Below, one piece after another: positions 1 to 8,104 of a stretch of DNA of 64,000 nucleotides. Location of the stretch: positions 3,100,001 to 3,164,000 of the forward strand of contig NZ_CP014475.1 in assembly GCF_001583415.1 (NCBI RefSeq), written 5' to 3'. Made by a program: the position numbers and the translations under genes. Every line of letters starts with the position of its first letter. Positions within the stretch are counted from its first letter, which is position 1. The notes under the pieces were generated by a model, which was given only the letters and a program-made list of their open reading frames with translations, made no database searches and had not been told where the DNA came from. The DNA is from Mycolicibacterium phlei. GTDB taxonomy: Bacteria; Actinomycetota; Actinomycetes; Mycobacteriales; Mycobacteriaceae.

Positions 1-92
1 GTCCGCCCGACGAGTCTACGTGGACGTTTGTCGAGGACCGAACGGCGCCGGGCAGCGACCGGCCCTGTTAGCTCCACCACAGTTTGCCGCAC

Positions 93-116
93 CTATCTTA
101 CTCCGCAGTAAGATAG
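93..116. promoter_or_regulatory. Palindromic operator candidate upstream of acyl-CoA dehydrogenase
   Basis: A perfect 9-bp inverted repeat, CTATCTTAC and GTAAGATAG, is separated by 6 bp and ends 5 bp before the ATG at 122. Size and spacing resemble TetR-family operators, which often control mycobacterial fatty-acid genes. The repressor is not in the window and the operator role is inferred. Confidence 0.6.
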
Positions 117-121
117 CGGCC

Positions 122-1333
122 ATGTCGTTCTCGCTGGAGCTGTCGCCCGACCTGCTGCACATTCAGAGTTGGGTGCACGATTTCGCCAAGGACGTGATCC
201 GGCCCGCCGCCGCCGAGTGGGATGAGCGCGAAGAGACGCCGTGGCCGATCATCCAGGAGGCCGCCAAGGTCGGCATCTACTCGATGGAGTACTTCGCCGA
301 GCAGGCCGCCGAACCGTCCGGCCTGGGCATGCTGGTCACCTTCGAGGAGATGTTCTGGGGCGACGCGGGCATCGCGCTGTCGATCCTGGGCACCGGTCTG
401 GCGGCGGCGTCGCTGGCCGGCAGCGGCACCCCCGAGCAGATGGCCGAGTTCCTGCCGCAGATGTTCGGCACCGTCGACGAACCCAAGGTCGCGGCGTTCT
501 GCTCGTCGGAGCCCGGCGCCGGTTCCGACGTCGGCGCCATCCGCACCCGCGCCCGTTATGACGAGGCCACCGACGAGTGGGTGCTCAACGGCACCAAGAC
601 GTGGGCCACCAACGGCGGCATCGCCGACGTGCACATCGTGGTCGCCTCGGTGTACCCGGAGCTGGGCACGCGCGGGCAGGCCGCGTTCATCATCCCGCCC
701 GGCACCAAGGGCTTCAGCCAGGGCCAGAAGTTCAAGAAGCACGGTATCCGGGCCTCGCACACCGCCGAGGTGGTGCTCGAGGACGTGCGCATCCCGGGCC
801 GGCTGATCCTCGGCGGGCGCGACAAGTTCGAGGAGAAGATCGCGCGGGTGCGCGAGGGCAAGAGCTCCAAGGGGCAGGCCGCGCTGGCCACCTTCGAGCG
901 GACCCGCCCGACGGTCGGCGCGATGGCGGTCGGCGTGGCCCGCGCCGCCTACGAGTACGCACTCGAGTACGCGCTGCAGCGTGAGCAGTTCGGCCGCAAG
1001 ATCGCCGAGTTCCAGGCCGTCGCGTTCAAGCTGGCCGACATGAAGGCCCGCATCGACGCCGCCCGGCTGCTGGTGTGGCGGGCCGGCTGGATGGCGCGCA
1101 ACGGCAAGACGTTCGACAACGCCGAGGGCTCGATGGCCAAGCTGGTCGCCAGCGAGACCGCCACCTACGTCACCGACGAGGCGATCCAGATCCTCGGCGG
1201 CAACGGCTACACGCGGGACTACCCGGTCGAGCGGATGCACCGCGACGCCAAGATCTTCACGATCTTCGAGGGCACCAGCGAGATTCAGCGGCTGGTCATC
1301 GCCCGCGCGGTCACCGGTCTGTCCATCCGCTAG
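122..1333 (+). CDS. Acyl-CoA dehydrogenase (FadE family)
   Basis: A flavin enzyme that would oxidise an acyl-CoA to the 2-enoyl-CoA in beta-oxidation or a related catabolic route. The 403-residue protein has the full family layout: an N-terminal helical domain, the middle beta domain with [13 protein letters not shown] near residue 126, and a C-terminal helical domain. The block IFEGTSEIQ carries the expected catalytic Glu at about residue 383. I start at the ATG at 122 rather than an in-frame codon further upstream, because the family begins here and a palindrome lies just before it. It stands alone and converges on pdxT. The substrate cannot be told from sequence. There is no obvious counterpart at this place in the M. 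tuberculosis order as I recall it. Confidence 0.9.
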   Translation: MSFSLELSPDLLHIQSWVHDFAKDVIRPAAAEWDEREETPWPIIQEAAKVGIYSMEYFAEQAAEPSGLGMLVTFEEMFWGDAGIALSILGTGLAAASLAGSGTPEQMAEFLPQMFGTVDEPKVAAFCSSEPGAGSDVGAIRTRARYDEATDEWVLNGTKTWATNGGIADVHIVVASVYPELGTRGQAAFIIPPGTKGFSQGQKFKKHGIRASHTAEVVLEDVRIPGRLILGGRDKFEEKIARVREGKSSKGQAALATFERTRPTVGAMAVGVARAAYEYALEYALQREQFGRKIAEFQAVAFKLADMKARIDAARLLVWRAGWMARNGKTFDNAEGSMAKLVASETATYVTDEAIQILGGNGYTRDYPVERMHRDAKIFTIFEGTSEIQRLVIARAVTGLSIR

Positions 1334-1383
1334 CGCCGCTAGCGATTTGGGCGTGATTTCGATCGCTCAGCGAACGGAATCAC

Positions 1384-1968
1384 TCACAAACCGGAGACGA
1401 AGAGCTTGTGGATGCGGCGGTCGCCGGTCATCTCCGGGTGGAACGCCGTCGCGATCGCGTTGCCCTGACGCACCGCCACGATGTGCTCGCCGGCGCGGGC
1501 CAGCACCTCGACGTCGGGGCCGACGCGCTCGACCCACGGCGCGCGGATGAACACCGCGTGCACCGGACCGTCGATCCCGGTGAAGTCCAGATCGGCTTCG
1601 AACGAGTCGACCTGACGCCCGAAAGCGTTGCGCCGCACCGTCATATCGATCGCCTTCAACGGTGTGGCCTCACGGCCGGGCGCGCCGGCGTCCAGGATCT
1701 CGGTGGCCAGCATGATCATCCCGGCGCAGGACCCGTAGGCCGGCAGCCCCTCGGCCAGCCGTGCCCGCAGCGGTTCGAGCAGGTCGAGCTCGCGCAGCAG
1801 GTGGCTGATCGTGGTGGACTCCCCGCCGGGGATCACCAGCCCGTCGACGGCGTCGAGTTCGCTGCGTCGCCGCACCGTGGTGGCCTCCGCACCGGCCTCG
1901 CGCAGCGCGGCCAGATGTTCGCGGACATCGCCCTGCAGCGCCAGCACACCGACGCGTTTGGCGCTCAC
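1384..1968 (-). CDS. pdxT: Pyridoxal 5'-phosphate synthase glutaminase subunit PdxT
   Basis: Class I glutamine amidotransferase that releases ammonia from glutamine and channels it to PdxS for PLP synthesis. The 194-residue protein has the GGES oxyanion motif (about 48-51), the nucleophile in GSCAG (Cys81) and the C-terminal FHPE (His177, Glu179), so the triad is complete. The GTG start overlaps the tesB stop by 4 bp (GTGA), which implies translational coupling. An in-frame extension upstream into tesB is possible but lacks family similarity. It is the last gene of the pdxS-tesB-pdxT operon. Confidence 0.95.
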   Translation of the reverse strand: MSAKRVGVLALQGDVREHLAALREAGAEATTVRRRSELDAVDGLVIPGGESTTISHLLRELDLLEPLRARLAEGLPAYGSCAGMIMLATEILDAGAPGREATPLKAIDMTVRRNAFGRQVDSFEADLDFTGIDGPVHAVFIRAPWVERVGPDVEVLARAGEHIVAVRQGNAIATAFHPEMTGDRRIHKLFVSGL

Positions 1969-2801
1969 CTGCGGTAACCCCGCTGGTATCGGGTCAGCCC
2001 CTCCTGCATGACCGAGGCCACCATCTCGCCGTCCTGGTTGAAGATCTTGCCCTCGCACAGCGACCGGCCGCCGGACGCCGACGGCGAGGACTGGTCGTAG
2101 AGCAGCCACTCGTCGGCGCGGAACTGGCGCATGAACCACATCGCGTGGTCCAGCGAGGCGACCTGCAGGTGCGGGCGCTCCTCGGCGTGGTTGACCTGAG
2201 CCGAGCCCAGCAGCGTGAGGTCGCTCATGTAGGCCAGCGCGCAGATGTGCAGCACGTGGTCGTCGGGCAGCGGATCCTTGTGCCTGAACCACACCTGTTG
2301 CTGAGATACCTTGCCCGGCAGGTATTTCAGCTGATCCTGCGGCACGATGCGGACGTCCCACTCGTCGAACTGGCGGAAGCCGGCGTCGTCGAACGCGCGC
2401 GACTCCGACAGCGCGGGCAGATCGTCGGGCCTCGGGGCCGTCGGCATCGCGTCCTGGTGTTCCAGCCCGCTCTGGTCGAGCTGGAACGACGCCGACATCG
2501 AGAAGATCGTCTCGCCGTGCTGGATCGCGTTGACCCGCCGGGTCACGAACGAGCCACCGTCGCGCAGCCGCTCGACGACGTAGACGGTGGGCGCGGTCGC
2601 GTCACCCGGCCGCAGGAAATAGCCGTGCAGCGAGTGCACCTCGTACTCCGGGCTGACCGTGCGCACCGCCGACACCAGGGACTGACCGGCGACGTGCCCG
2701 CCGAAGGTGCGCTGCAGGAAACCCGACTCCGGGCTCCACATGGTGCCGCGATAGATGTTGACCTCGAGTTGCTCCAGGTCAAGGATCTGCTCGATCGCCA
2801 T
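1965..2801 (-). CDS. tesB: Acyl-CoA thioesterase II (TesB family)
   Basis: Double-hotdog thioesterase that hydrolyses acyl-CoA to free acid and CoA. The 278 residues are typical of TesB. The first hotdog carries the [13 protein letters not shown] block (about 29-41), and the second ends in [25 protein letters not shown], the usual C-terminal TesB signature. It sits between pdxS (9 bp upstream) and pdxT (4-bp overlap). M. tuberculosis has the same arrangement (Rv2605c), although no biochemical link between a thioesterase and PLP synthesis is evident. The ATG start is at 2801. Confidence 0.93.
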   Translation of the reverse strand: MAIEQILDLEQLEVNIYRGTMWSPESGFLQRTFGGHVAGQSLVSAVRTVSPEYEVHSLHGYFLRPGDATAPTVYVVERLRDGGSFVTRRVNAIQHGETIFSMSASFQLDQSGLEHQDAMPTAPRPDDLPALSESRAFDDAGFRQFDEWDVRIVPQDQLKYLPGKVSQQQVWFRHKDPLPDDHVLHICALAYMSDLTLLGSAQVNHAEERPHLQVASLDHAMWFMRQFRADEWLLYDQSSPSASGGRSLCEGKIFNQDGEMVASVMQEGLTRYQRGYRR

Positions 2802-2810
2802 GCGATGTGT

Positions 2811-3713
2811 TTACCAGCCGCGTTCGGCGAGTCGGTGAGGCACCGGGATGTCGTCGACGTTGATGCCGACCATCGCCTCACCCAGCCCGCGCGACACCTT
2901 GGCCAGCACATCGGGATCGTCGTAGAAGGTGGTGGCCTTCACGATCGCCGCGGCCCGCTCGGCCGGGTTGCCCGACTTGAAGATGCCCGAGCCGACGAAC
3001 ACGCCCTCGGCGCCGAGCTGCATCATCATCGCCGCGTCCGCGGGGGTGGCGATACCGCCGGCGGTGAACAGCGTGACCGGCAGCTTGCCGGTGCGGGCCA
3101 CCTCGACCACCAGGTCGTAGGGCGCCTGCAGTTCCTTGGCGGCGACGTACAGCTCGTCCTCGCTCATCGAGGTCAGCCGCCGGATCTCGGCGGTGATCTT
3201 GCGCATGTGGGTGGTGGCGTTGGAGACGTCGCCGGTGCCGGCCTCACCCTTGGAGCGGATCATCGCCGCGCCCTCGGTGATCCGGCGCAGCGCCTCACCC
3301 AGGTTGGTCGCACCGCACACGAACGGCACGGTGAACTTCCACTTGTCGATGTGATTGGAGTAATCCGCCGGCGTGAGCACCTCGGACTCGTCGATGTAGT
3401 CCACCCCGAGGCTCTGCAGGATCTGCGCCTCCACGAAGTGGCCGATGCGCACCTTGGCCATCACCGGGATGGTGACCGCATCCATGATCCCCTCGATCAT
3501 GTCCGGATCGCTCATCCGGGACACCCCGCCCTGGGCGCGGATGTCGGCGGGCACCCGCTCGAGCGCCATCACCGCGACCGCACCGGCACCCTCGGCGATC
3601 CGTGCCTGCTCCGGAGTGACGACGTCCATGATCACGCCGCCCTTGAGCATCTCCGCCATACCGCGCTTGACCCGGGCGGTTCCGGTCTGGGATCCGTTAC
3701 CTGCGGTATCCAC
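2811..3713 (-). CDS. pdxS: Pyridoxal 5'-phosphate synthase subunit PdxS
   Basis: The (beta/alpha)8 synthase builds PLP from ribose 5-phosphate, glyceraldehyde 3-phosphate and ammonia supplied by PdxT. The 300 residues match the family length. Visible landmarks are the early active-site Asp in GVIMDVV (Asp30), the Schiff-base Lys in MAKVRIGHF (Lys87), the [17 protein letters not shown] phosphate loop (here written [10 protein letters not shown]) and GSGIFKS near residue 240. The GTG start at 3713 has AGGAG about 8 nt upstream; a longer in-frame reading to 3779 has no family support. A 67-bp gap separates it from the nudix gene, so it may have its own promoter (a TAGACT hexamer reads on the minus strand at 3743-3748). 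Confidence 0.96.
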   Translation of the reverse strand: MDTAGNGSQTGTARVKRGMAEMLKGGVIMDVVTPEQARIAEGAGAVAVMALERVPADIRAQGGVSRMSDPDMIEGIMDAVTIPVMAKVRIGHFVEAQILQSLGVDYIDESEVLTPADYSNHIDKWKFTVPFVCGATNLGEALRRITEGAAMIRSKGEAGTGDVSNATTHMRKITAEIRRLTSMSEDELYVAAKELQAPYDLVVEVARTGKLPVTLFTAGGIATPADAAMMMQLGAEGVFVGSGIFKSGNPAERAAAIVKATTFYDDPDVLAKVSRGLGEAMVGINVDDIPVPHRLAERGW

Positions 3714-3780
3714 GGTTATCTCCTCCGAATCGCTACTGATCCAGTCTACGGGGGCCCCGCAAACGGATTGATTCCGCACT

Positions 3781-4281
3781 TCAACGGATCGACTGCAACT
3801 GCTTTCGCAGTGCCGGCGCGTCGGCGAGTGCGTTGGCCTGCACCAGCAGCTCGCCGAGTTGAAGCGGGTAGACGGTTTCGCCCCCGGCGACCAGCTCGCG
3901 GATCATTGTCTCATCACACCAGCGGTAGCCGTGAATCGTGCGGCGCTCCAGGACGGTGTGATTTTGCAGGGACGGCTCGAACCGTGTGGTTCGGTGCACG
4001 AAGAACAGCTCCTCGCTGCGGATGACCGAGCCGTCGAACGCGAACACCGCCTGACGGCGCCACAGCGGCCCGACCAGCGCGCCGGGGTCCACCCGCAGAC
4101 CGGTCTCCTCGGCGACCTCGCGCGCCGCGGCCTGGGCCAGCGTCTCCCCCGGCTCCACCGCGCCGCCGACGGTGAACCACCAGATCGGGGCGTCGACCAG
4201 GGCGGGATCGGAGCCGCGGAACAGCAGCACCGCACCGGATTCGTCGAGCAGCACCACCCGCGCCGAGGTCCGCCAGCTCAC
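3781..4281 (-). CDS. NUDIX hydrolase
   Basis: A small pyrophosphohydrolase acting on a nucleoside diphosphate linked to another group; substrate unknown. The 166-residue protein has a complete Nudix box at about residues 40-62: Gly40, Glu46, REV (54-56), EE (58-59), Gly61. The GTG start overlaps the stop of the LemA-like gene by 4 bp. As I recall, M. tuberculosis Rv2609c is a single membrane protein that also contains a MutT signature, so this gene and the next may correspond to one fused gene there. It is the last gene of the thrS operon. The frame stays open upstream to 4905, but that stretch overlaps other genes and is not used. Confidence 0.88.
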   Translation of the reverse strand: MSWRTSARVVLLDESGAVLLFRGSDPALVDAPIWWFTVGGAVEPGETLAQAAAREVAEETGLRVDPGALVGPLWRRQAVFAFDGSVIRSEELFFVHRTTRFEPSLQNHTVLERRTIHGYRWCDETMIRELVAGGETVYPLQLGELLVQANALADAPALRKQLQSIR

Positions 4282-4796
4282 GGCCGCTCCGCCTCCGGCA
4301 CCGGACGCTCGGCGATCTCGAAATAGGTTGGCAGCGCGGCGGTCCCGCCCAGCCGCAGCAGCCGCACCAGCGGGCGTTCCCGCAGCGCCAGGGTGTCGCG
4401 CACGGCGTCGTTGTGGAAGCGCCGGGCCAGCACGACGCGCGCCTCGGCGTCGGCGAGCTCGGAGACCAGCGGCAGCGGCAGCGACGCCGGGTCCACCCGC
4501 GCCAGCGCGGCCGACAGCTCGTTCTCGGCGGCCTCGCGGGCGGAGCGGGGTGCGTGCTCGGCGGCGTCGGCCAGCGCCGCCAGCCGTCTGCCCTCCGGCG
4601 CGGTGCCGTAGGCATCGGCGGCGACTGCTCGCGCCACCACCGCCCGCCGGGCCAGCGCCCCGTCGAGAGCCTGCCAGGACAGGTCGTAGCGCACGTGCAG
4701 GCGGTCCAGCCGGTTGGCGGTCTGCACCGCCCAGCCGGCGACGGCCAGCACCAGGACGACGATGACCGCGACGACGATGACGACCCAGGTGATCAC
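4278..4796 (-). CDS. LemA-like membrane-anchored protein
   Basis: A 172-residue protein with one N-terminal membrane segment (about residues 3-24, rich in V, I and A) followed by WAVQTANRLDRLHVRYDLSWQALDG, which resembles the start of LemA-type proteins, and a long Ala/Arg-rich helical region that may be coiled. Function is unknown. The GTG start overlaps the pimA stop by 4 bp, and its own stop overlaps the nudix start by 4 bp, so it is embedded in the phosphatidylinositol-mannoside operon and probably acts at the membrane. It would correspond to the N-terminal part of Rv2609c. Confidence 0.8.
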   Translation of the reverse strand: MITWVVIVVAVIVVLVLAVAGWAVQTANRLDRLHVRYDLSWQALDGALARRAVVARAVAADAYGTAPEGRRLAALADAAEHAPRSAREAAENELSAALARVDPASLPLPLVSELADAEARVVLARRFHNDAVRDTLALRERPLVRLLRLGGTAALPTYFEIAERPVPEAERP

Positions 4797-5926
4797 CGGC
4801 CACCCCCGGCGACGCGGACCTTGGTGCCCGAGCCCGACACGGTCTCGTAGACCCGCATGATCTGGCGCGACACCACCGACCAGTCGTAACGCTGCACGGC
4901 CTCACGCGCCGCGGTCACGTAGCGCTCGCGCAGCGCGTCGTCGGACAGCATCGTGATCAGGCCGTCGGCCAGCGCGGCGTCGTCGTCGACCGGGAACAGC
5001 AGCCCGGCCTGCCCGTCGACGAGCACCCGCCGGAACGCGTCCAGGTCGCTGGCCACCACCGCGGTGCCTGCGGCCATCGCCTCGACCAGCACGATGCCGA
5101 AGCTCTCCCCGCCGGTGTGCGGTGCGCAGTACACGTCGGCGCTGCGCATGGCCGAGGCCTTCTCGGCGTCATCGACCTGGCCCAGGCAGCGCAGGTGCCG
5201 GGCCAGGGCGCCGGCCCGCTCGCGCAGCTCGTCCTCGTCGCCCCGGCCAACGACGAGGATCTCGACGTCGGGGAAGCGCTCGACCACTTTGGGCAGCGCG
5301 CGCAGCAGCACCGCCATGCCCTTGCGGGGTTCGTCGTAGCGGCCCAGGAACAGCACCGTGCGGCCCGGGCGCGGGTAGCCGTCGAGCAGCGGCGCGTCGG
5401 CGAACGCGGCGACGTCGACGCCGTTGGGGATCTCGACGGCGTCGCTGCCGAGGGCCTCCATCTGCCAGCGCCGCGCCAGGTCCGACACCGCGATACGGCC
5501 CACGATCTTCTCGTGCATCGGCCGCAGGATCGGCTCGAACACGGTGAGCGTCAACGATTTCGTGGTCGACGTGTGGAAGGTCGCGACGATCGGACCCTCG
5601 GCGATGTTGAGCGCCAGCATCGACAGGCTCGGCGCGTTGGGCTCGTGCAGGTGCAGCACGTCGAAGTCGCCCTCGGCGATCCAGCGTTTGACCAGCCGGT
5701 GGGTGGCAGGCCCGAACCGCAGCCGCGCGACCGATCCGTTGTACGGGATCGGCACCGCCCGGCCGCCGGAGACGACGTAGTCGGGCAGGTCGGCGCCCGG
5801 CGACGCCGGCGCCAGGACGCTGACATGGTGTCCGTTCTCGTGCAGCACCGCGGCCAGTTGCAGCACGTGGGCCTGCACCCCGCCGGGGACGTCGAACGAG
5901 TACGGACAGACCATGCCGATGCGCAT
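4793..5926 (-). CDS. pimA: Phosphatidyl-myo-inositol mannosyltransferase PimA
   Basis: GT4 glycosyltransferase that moves mannose from GDP-mannose to the 2-position of phosphatidylinositol on the cytoplasmic face of the membrane, the first step of PIM, LM and LAM synthesis. The 377 residues match PimA. Landmarks are the N-terminal FDVPGGVQAHV loop (about 10-20), which forms the acceptor and donor site, and ESFGIVLVEAMAAGT, the GT4 E(x)7E motif. The ATG start overlaps the last base of the patA stop (TGATG arrangement), so translation is likely coupled. An N-terminal extension into patA is open but not family-like. Confidence 0.96.
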   Translation of the reverse strand: MRIGMVCPYSFDVPGGVQAHVLQLAAVLHENGHHVSVLAPASPGADLPDYVVSGGRAVPIPYNGSVARLRFGPATHRLVKRWIAEGDFDVLHLHEPNAPSLSMLALNIAEGPIVATFHTSTTKSLTLTVFEPILRPMHEKIVGRIAVSDLARRWQMEALGSDAVEIPNGVDVAAFADAPLLDGYPRPGRTVLFLGRYDEPRKGMAVLLRALPKVVERFPDVEILVVGRGDEDELRERAGALARHLRCLGQVDDAEKASAMRSADVYCAPHTGGESFGIVLVEAMAAGTAVVASDLDAFRRVLVDGQAGLLFPVDDDAALADGLITMLSDDALRERYVTAAREAVQRYDWSVVSRQIMRVYETVSGSGTKVRVAGGGR

Positions 5927-6864
5927 CAACCGGCCTCCAGGCGGGCGCGGCGCTCTGCGGGCAGGTCGGCCAGCCACTGCGGCTGCAGCATGTGCCAGTC
6001 GGCGGGGTGGGCGGCGATATTGCGGGCGAACCGGTCGGCCAGGGCCTGGGTGATCGCGGTGATGTCGCGCGAGGACGTGTCGATCTGCGGGTAGACGCCC
6101 ATCCCCCAGCCGCCGGGGGTGAACCAGCAGTGCACCGGCAGCAGCGCCGCACCGGTGTCGATCGCGAGCTTGGCCGGGCCTGCGGGCATCCGGGTGGGTT
6201 CACCGAAGAAGTCCACCTCGACGCCGTGGCGGGTCAGGTCCCGTTCGGCCATCAGGCAGATCACCCGGTTGTCGCGCAGCCGCTCGGCGAGCACCTCGAA
6301 CGGCGGGCGCTCTCCCCCGGTCAGCGGCAGCACCTCGAAGCCGAGGCTCTCCCGGTAGTCGACGAACCGGCGGTACAGCGACTCGGGTTTGAGCCGTTCG
6401 GCGACCGTGGTGAACGGGCCGTGGTTCTGCACCAACCAGACCCCGGCCATGTCCCAGTTGCCGCTGTGCGGTAGCGCCAGGATCGCACCGCGGCCGGCCT
6501 CCAGCGCCGCCCACAGCCGGTCGATGCCGTCGACCTTGAGGTCGCGCCCGATCGCGACGTGGTCCATCGTCGGCAGCCGGAACGCCTCCCGCCAGTAGCG
6601 GGCGTAGGAGGCCAGCGACGCGCGCATCAGCCCGTCGGGAACCTGCCGCGGGGTCACCCCGAGGACGCGGGCCAGGTTCCTGCGCAGCTGCTCGGGCCCG
6701 CCGCCGCGCGCCGCGAAATGGGCACCTGCCTCAAATGCGTTGCGCGCCACGAACTCCGGCAGGGCCCGCACGAGACGCCAACCGGCCGCGTAGCCCAGAT
6801 CGGTGACTCGTCCGCCCAACGGGTTGGCGGGATGCCCCGATTTGCCCGATGGGGTGGCCGTCAC
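5926..6864 (-). CDS. patA: PIM acyltransferase PatA
   Basis: Membrane-associated acyltransferase that adds a fatty acyl chain to the mannose at position 2 of PIM1/PIM2, acting just after PimA. It belongs to the HtrB/LpxL lysophospholipid acyltransferase family. The HX4D catalytic motif is visible as HSGNWD (His133 and Asp138), and a second block, ICLMAERDLTRHGVEVDFFGEPTRMPAGPAKLA, provides the usual acceptor-site pattern. Length is 312 residues, near the M. tuberculosis enzyme. The GTG start at 6864 overlaps the pgsA1 stop by 4 bp. Confidence 0.95.
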   Translation of the reverse strand: MTATPSGKSGHPANPLGGRVTDLGYAAGWRLVRALPEFVARNAFEAGAHFAARGGGPEQLRRNLARVLGVTPRQVPDGLMRASLASYARYWREAFRLPTMDHVAIGRDLKVDGIDRLWAALEAGRGAILALPHSGNWDMAGVWLVQNHGPFTTVAERLKPESLYRRFVDYRESLGFEVLPLTGGERPPFEVLAERLRDNRVICLMAERDLTRHGVEVDFFGEPTRMPAGPAKLAIDTGAALLPVHCWFTPGGWGMGVYPQIDTSSRDITAITQALADRFARNIAAHPADWHMLQPQWLADLPAERRARLEAG

Positions 6865-7538
6865 GACTCGCTCGTCTCAGGCTTCTCGCCGCCCGCGGTG
6901 GCGGCGTCGGGTCTGACGAGTTTGTCCATCGCGCCCGGCGAGGTGCGCACGCTGTGCACCCGCTGCCCGAGGGTGACCAGGCTGAGCACCGCGAGCACCC
7001 ACATCGCCACGTGCAGGATGAGCACCTGATCGAACAGCCCGGCCAGCCCGGCGCCGACGAGCACGATGACCAGCCGTTCCGGCCGCTCGATCAGCCCGCC
7101 GTCGGCCGACAGGCCGCTGGCCTCGGCGCGGGCCTTGATGTAGGAGATCACCTGCGAGGTCACCAGGCAGATCGCGGTGGCGACCACCAGCGAGGTGTCG
7201 TGCAGCCCGAACGCGGCCCACCACAGCAGCCCGCAGAACACCGCGCCGTCACTGATGCGGTCGCAGGTGGCGTCGAGCACCGCCCCGAACCGGGTGCCGC
7301 CGCCGCGCTGGCGGGCCATCGCGCCGTCGAGCATGTCGGCGAGCACGAAGAACCAGACCGCCACCGCGCCCCACCACAGCTGGCCGATCGGGAACAGCGT
7401 GAGCGCCCCGAGCACCGAGCCCGCGGTGCCCAGGATCGTGATGCTGTCCGGGGTGAACCCGGCGCGCAGCGCACCCTTGGCCACCGGCGTGGAGATCTTC
7501 TCGTACGCCGCGCGGGTCATCAGGTAGAAGTTGCTCAC
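6861..7538 (-). CDS. pgsA1: Phosphatidylinositol phosphate synthase PgsA1
   Basis: CDP-alcohol phosphatidyltransferase that joins CDP-diacylglycerol with inositol phosphate, giving the lipid that PimA and PatA then modify. The signature D(x)2DG(x)2AR(x)8G(x)3D(x)3D is complete at about residues 68-93 (Asp68, Asp71, Asp89, Asp93). About six membrane helices are predicted by eye. The GTG start at 7538 overlaps the HIT stop by 4 bp; an in-frame ATG five codons earlier lies inside the HIT gene and is less likely. Length is 225 residues. Confidence 0.95.
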   Translation of the reverse strand: MSNFYLMTRAAYEKISTPVAKGALRAGFTPDSITILGTAGSVLGALTLFPIGQLWWGAVAVWFFVLADMLDGAMARQRGGGTRFGAVLDATCDRISDGAVFCGLLWWAAFGLHDTSLVVATAICLVTSQVISYIKARAEASGLSADGGLIERPERLVIVLVGAGLAGLFDQVLILHVAMWVLAVLSLVTLGQRVHSVRTSPGAMDKLVRPDAATAGGEKPETSES

Positions 7539-8104
7539 GACTGCCTGGCCCATTCCTTCGCCAGCAGTTCACGGGTCTCGCGCAGCAGCTGCGGCACCAC
7601 CTTGGAGCCGCCGATGATCGTGATGAAGTTGGCGTCACCGCTCCAGCGCGGCACCACGTGCATGTGCAGATGCTCGGCCAGCGACCCGCCCGCGGACTTG
7701 CCGAGGTTGAGCCCGACGTTGAAGCCGTGCGGGTTCGACACCGCCTTGATGACGCGAATCATCTTCTGGGTGTAAGTCATCAGCTCGACGCTCTCCTCGG
7801 GGGTGAGGTCCTCGAGCTCGGACACCCGCCGGTAGGGCACCACCATCGAATGGCCCGGGTTGTACGGGTACAGGTTGAGCACCACGTACACCGTCTCCCC
7901 GCGCGCGACGATGAGACCCTCCTCGTCGGACATCGTCGGGATGTCGGTGAAGGGCTGCTCGGACTTGCCCGAACCGCTGCGCTTCATGGGCGCCTCGGCG
8001 ATGTAGCTCATCCGGTGCGGCGTCCACAGCCGCTGCAGATGATCGGGCTCCCCGGCGCCGCGGTCGATGATGGCCTGTTCGTCGGGCGTCGTCTCGTCGG
8101 TCAC
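7535..8104 (-). CDS. HIT-family AP4A phosphorylase (Rv2613c-like)
   Basis: Histidine-triad nucleotide enzyme. The M. tuberculosis equivalent, Rv2613c, is reported as a diadenosine tetraphosphate phosphorylase. The triad HLHMHVV (His145, His147, His149) is intact, and the substrate-strand motif [14 protein letters not shown] lies at about 77-90. Length is 189 residues. The GTG start overlaps the thrS stop by 4 bp. Neighbouring thrS is suggestive because aminoacyl-tRNA synthetases produce AP4A as a side product, but that functional link is inference. Confidence 0.93.
   Translation of the reverse strand: MTDETTPDEQAIIDRGAGEPDHLQRLWTPHRMSYIAEAPMKRSGSGKSEQPFTDIPTMSDEEGLIVARGETVYVVLNLYPYNPGHSMVVPYRRVSELEDLTPEESVELMTYTQKMIRVIKAVSNPHGFNVGLNLGKSAGGSLAEHLHMHVVPRWSGDANFITIIGGSKVVPQLLRETRELLAKEWARQS

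Noticed and set aside
98..1240. Long minus-strand open frame opposite the acyl-CoA dehydrogenase
   Set aside because: His/Arg/Gly/Leu-rich text with no domain; it is the GC-driven shadow of a clear gene on the other strand.
2145..4025. 626-codon plus-strand open frame across tesB and pdxS
   Set aside because: It runs antisense through two well-identified genes and has low-complexity Arg/His/Asp/Gly composition.
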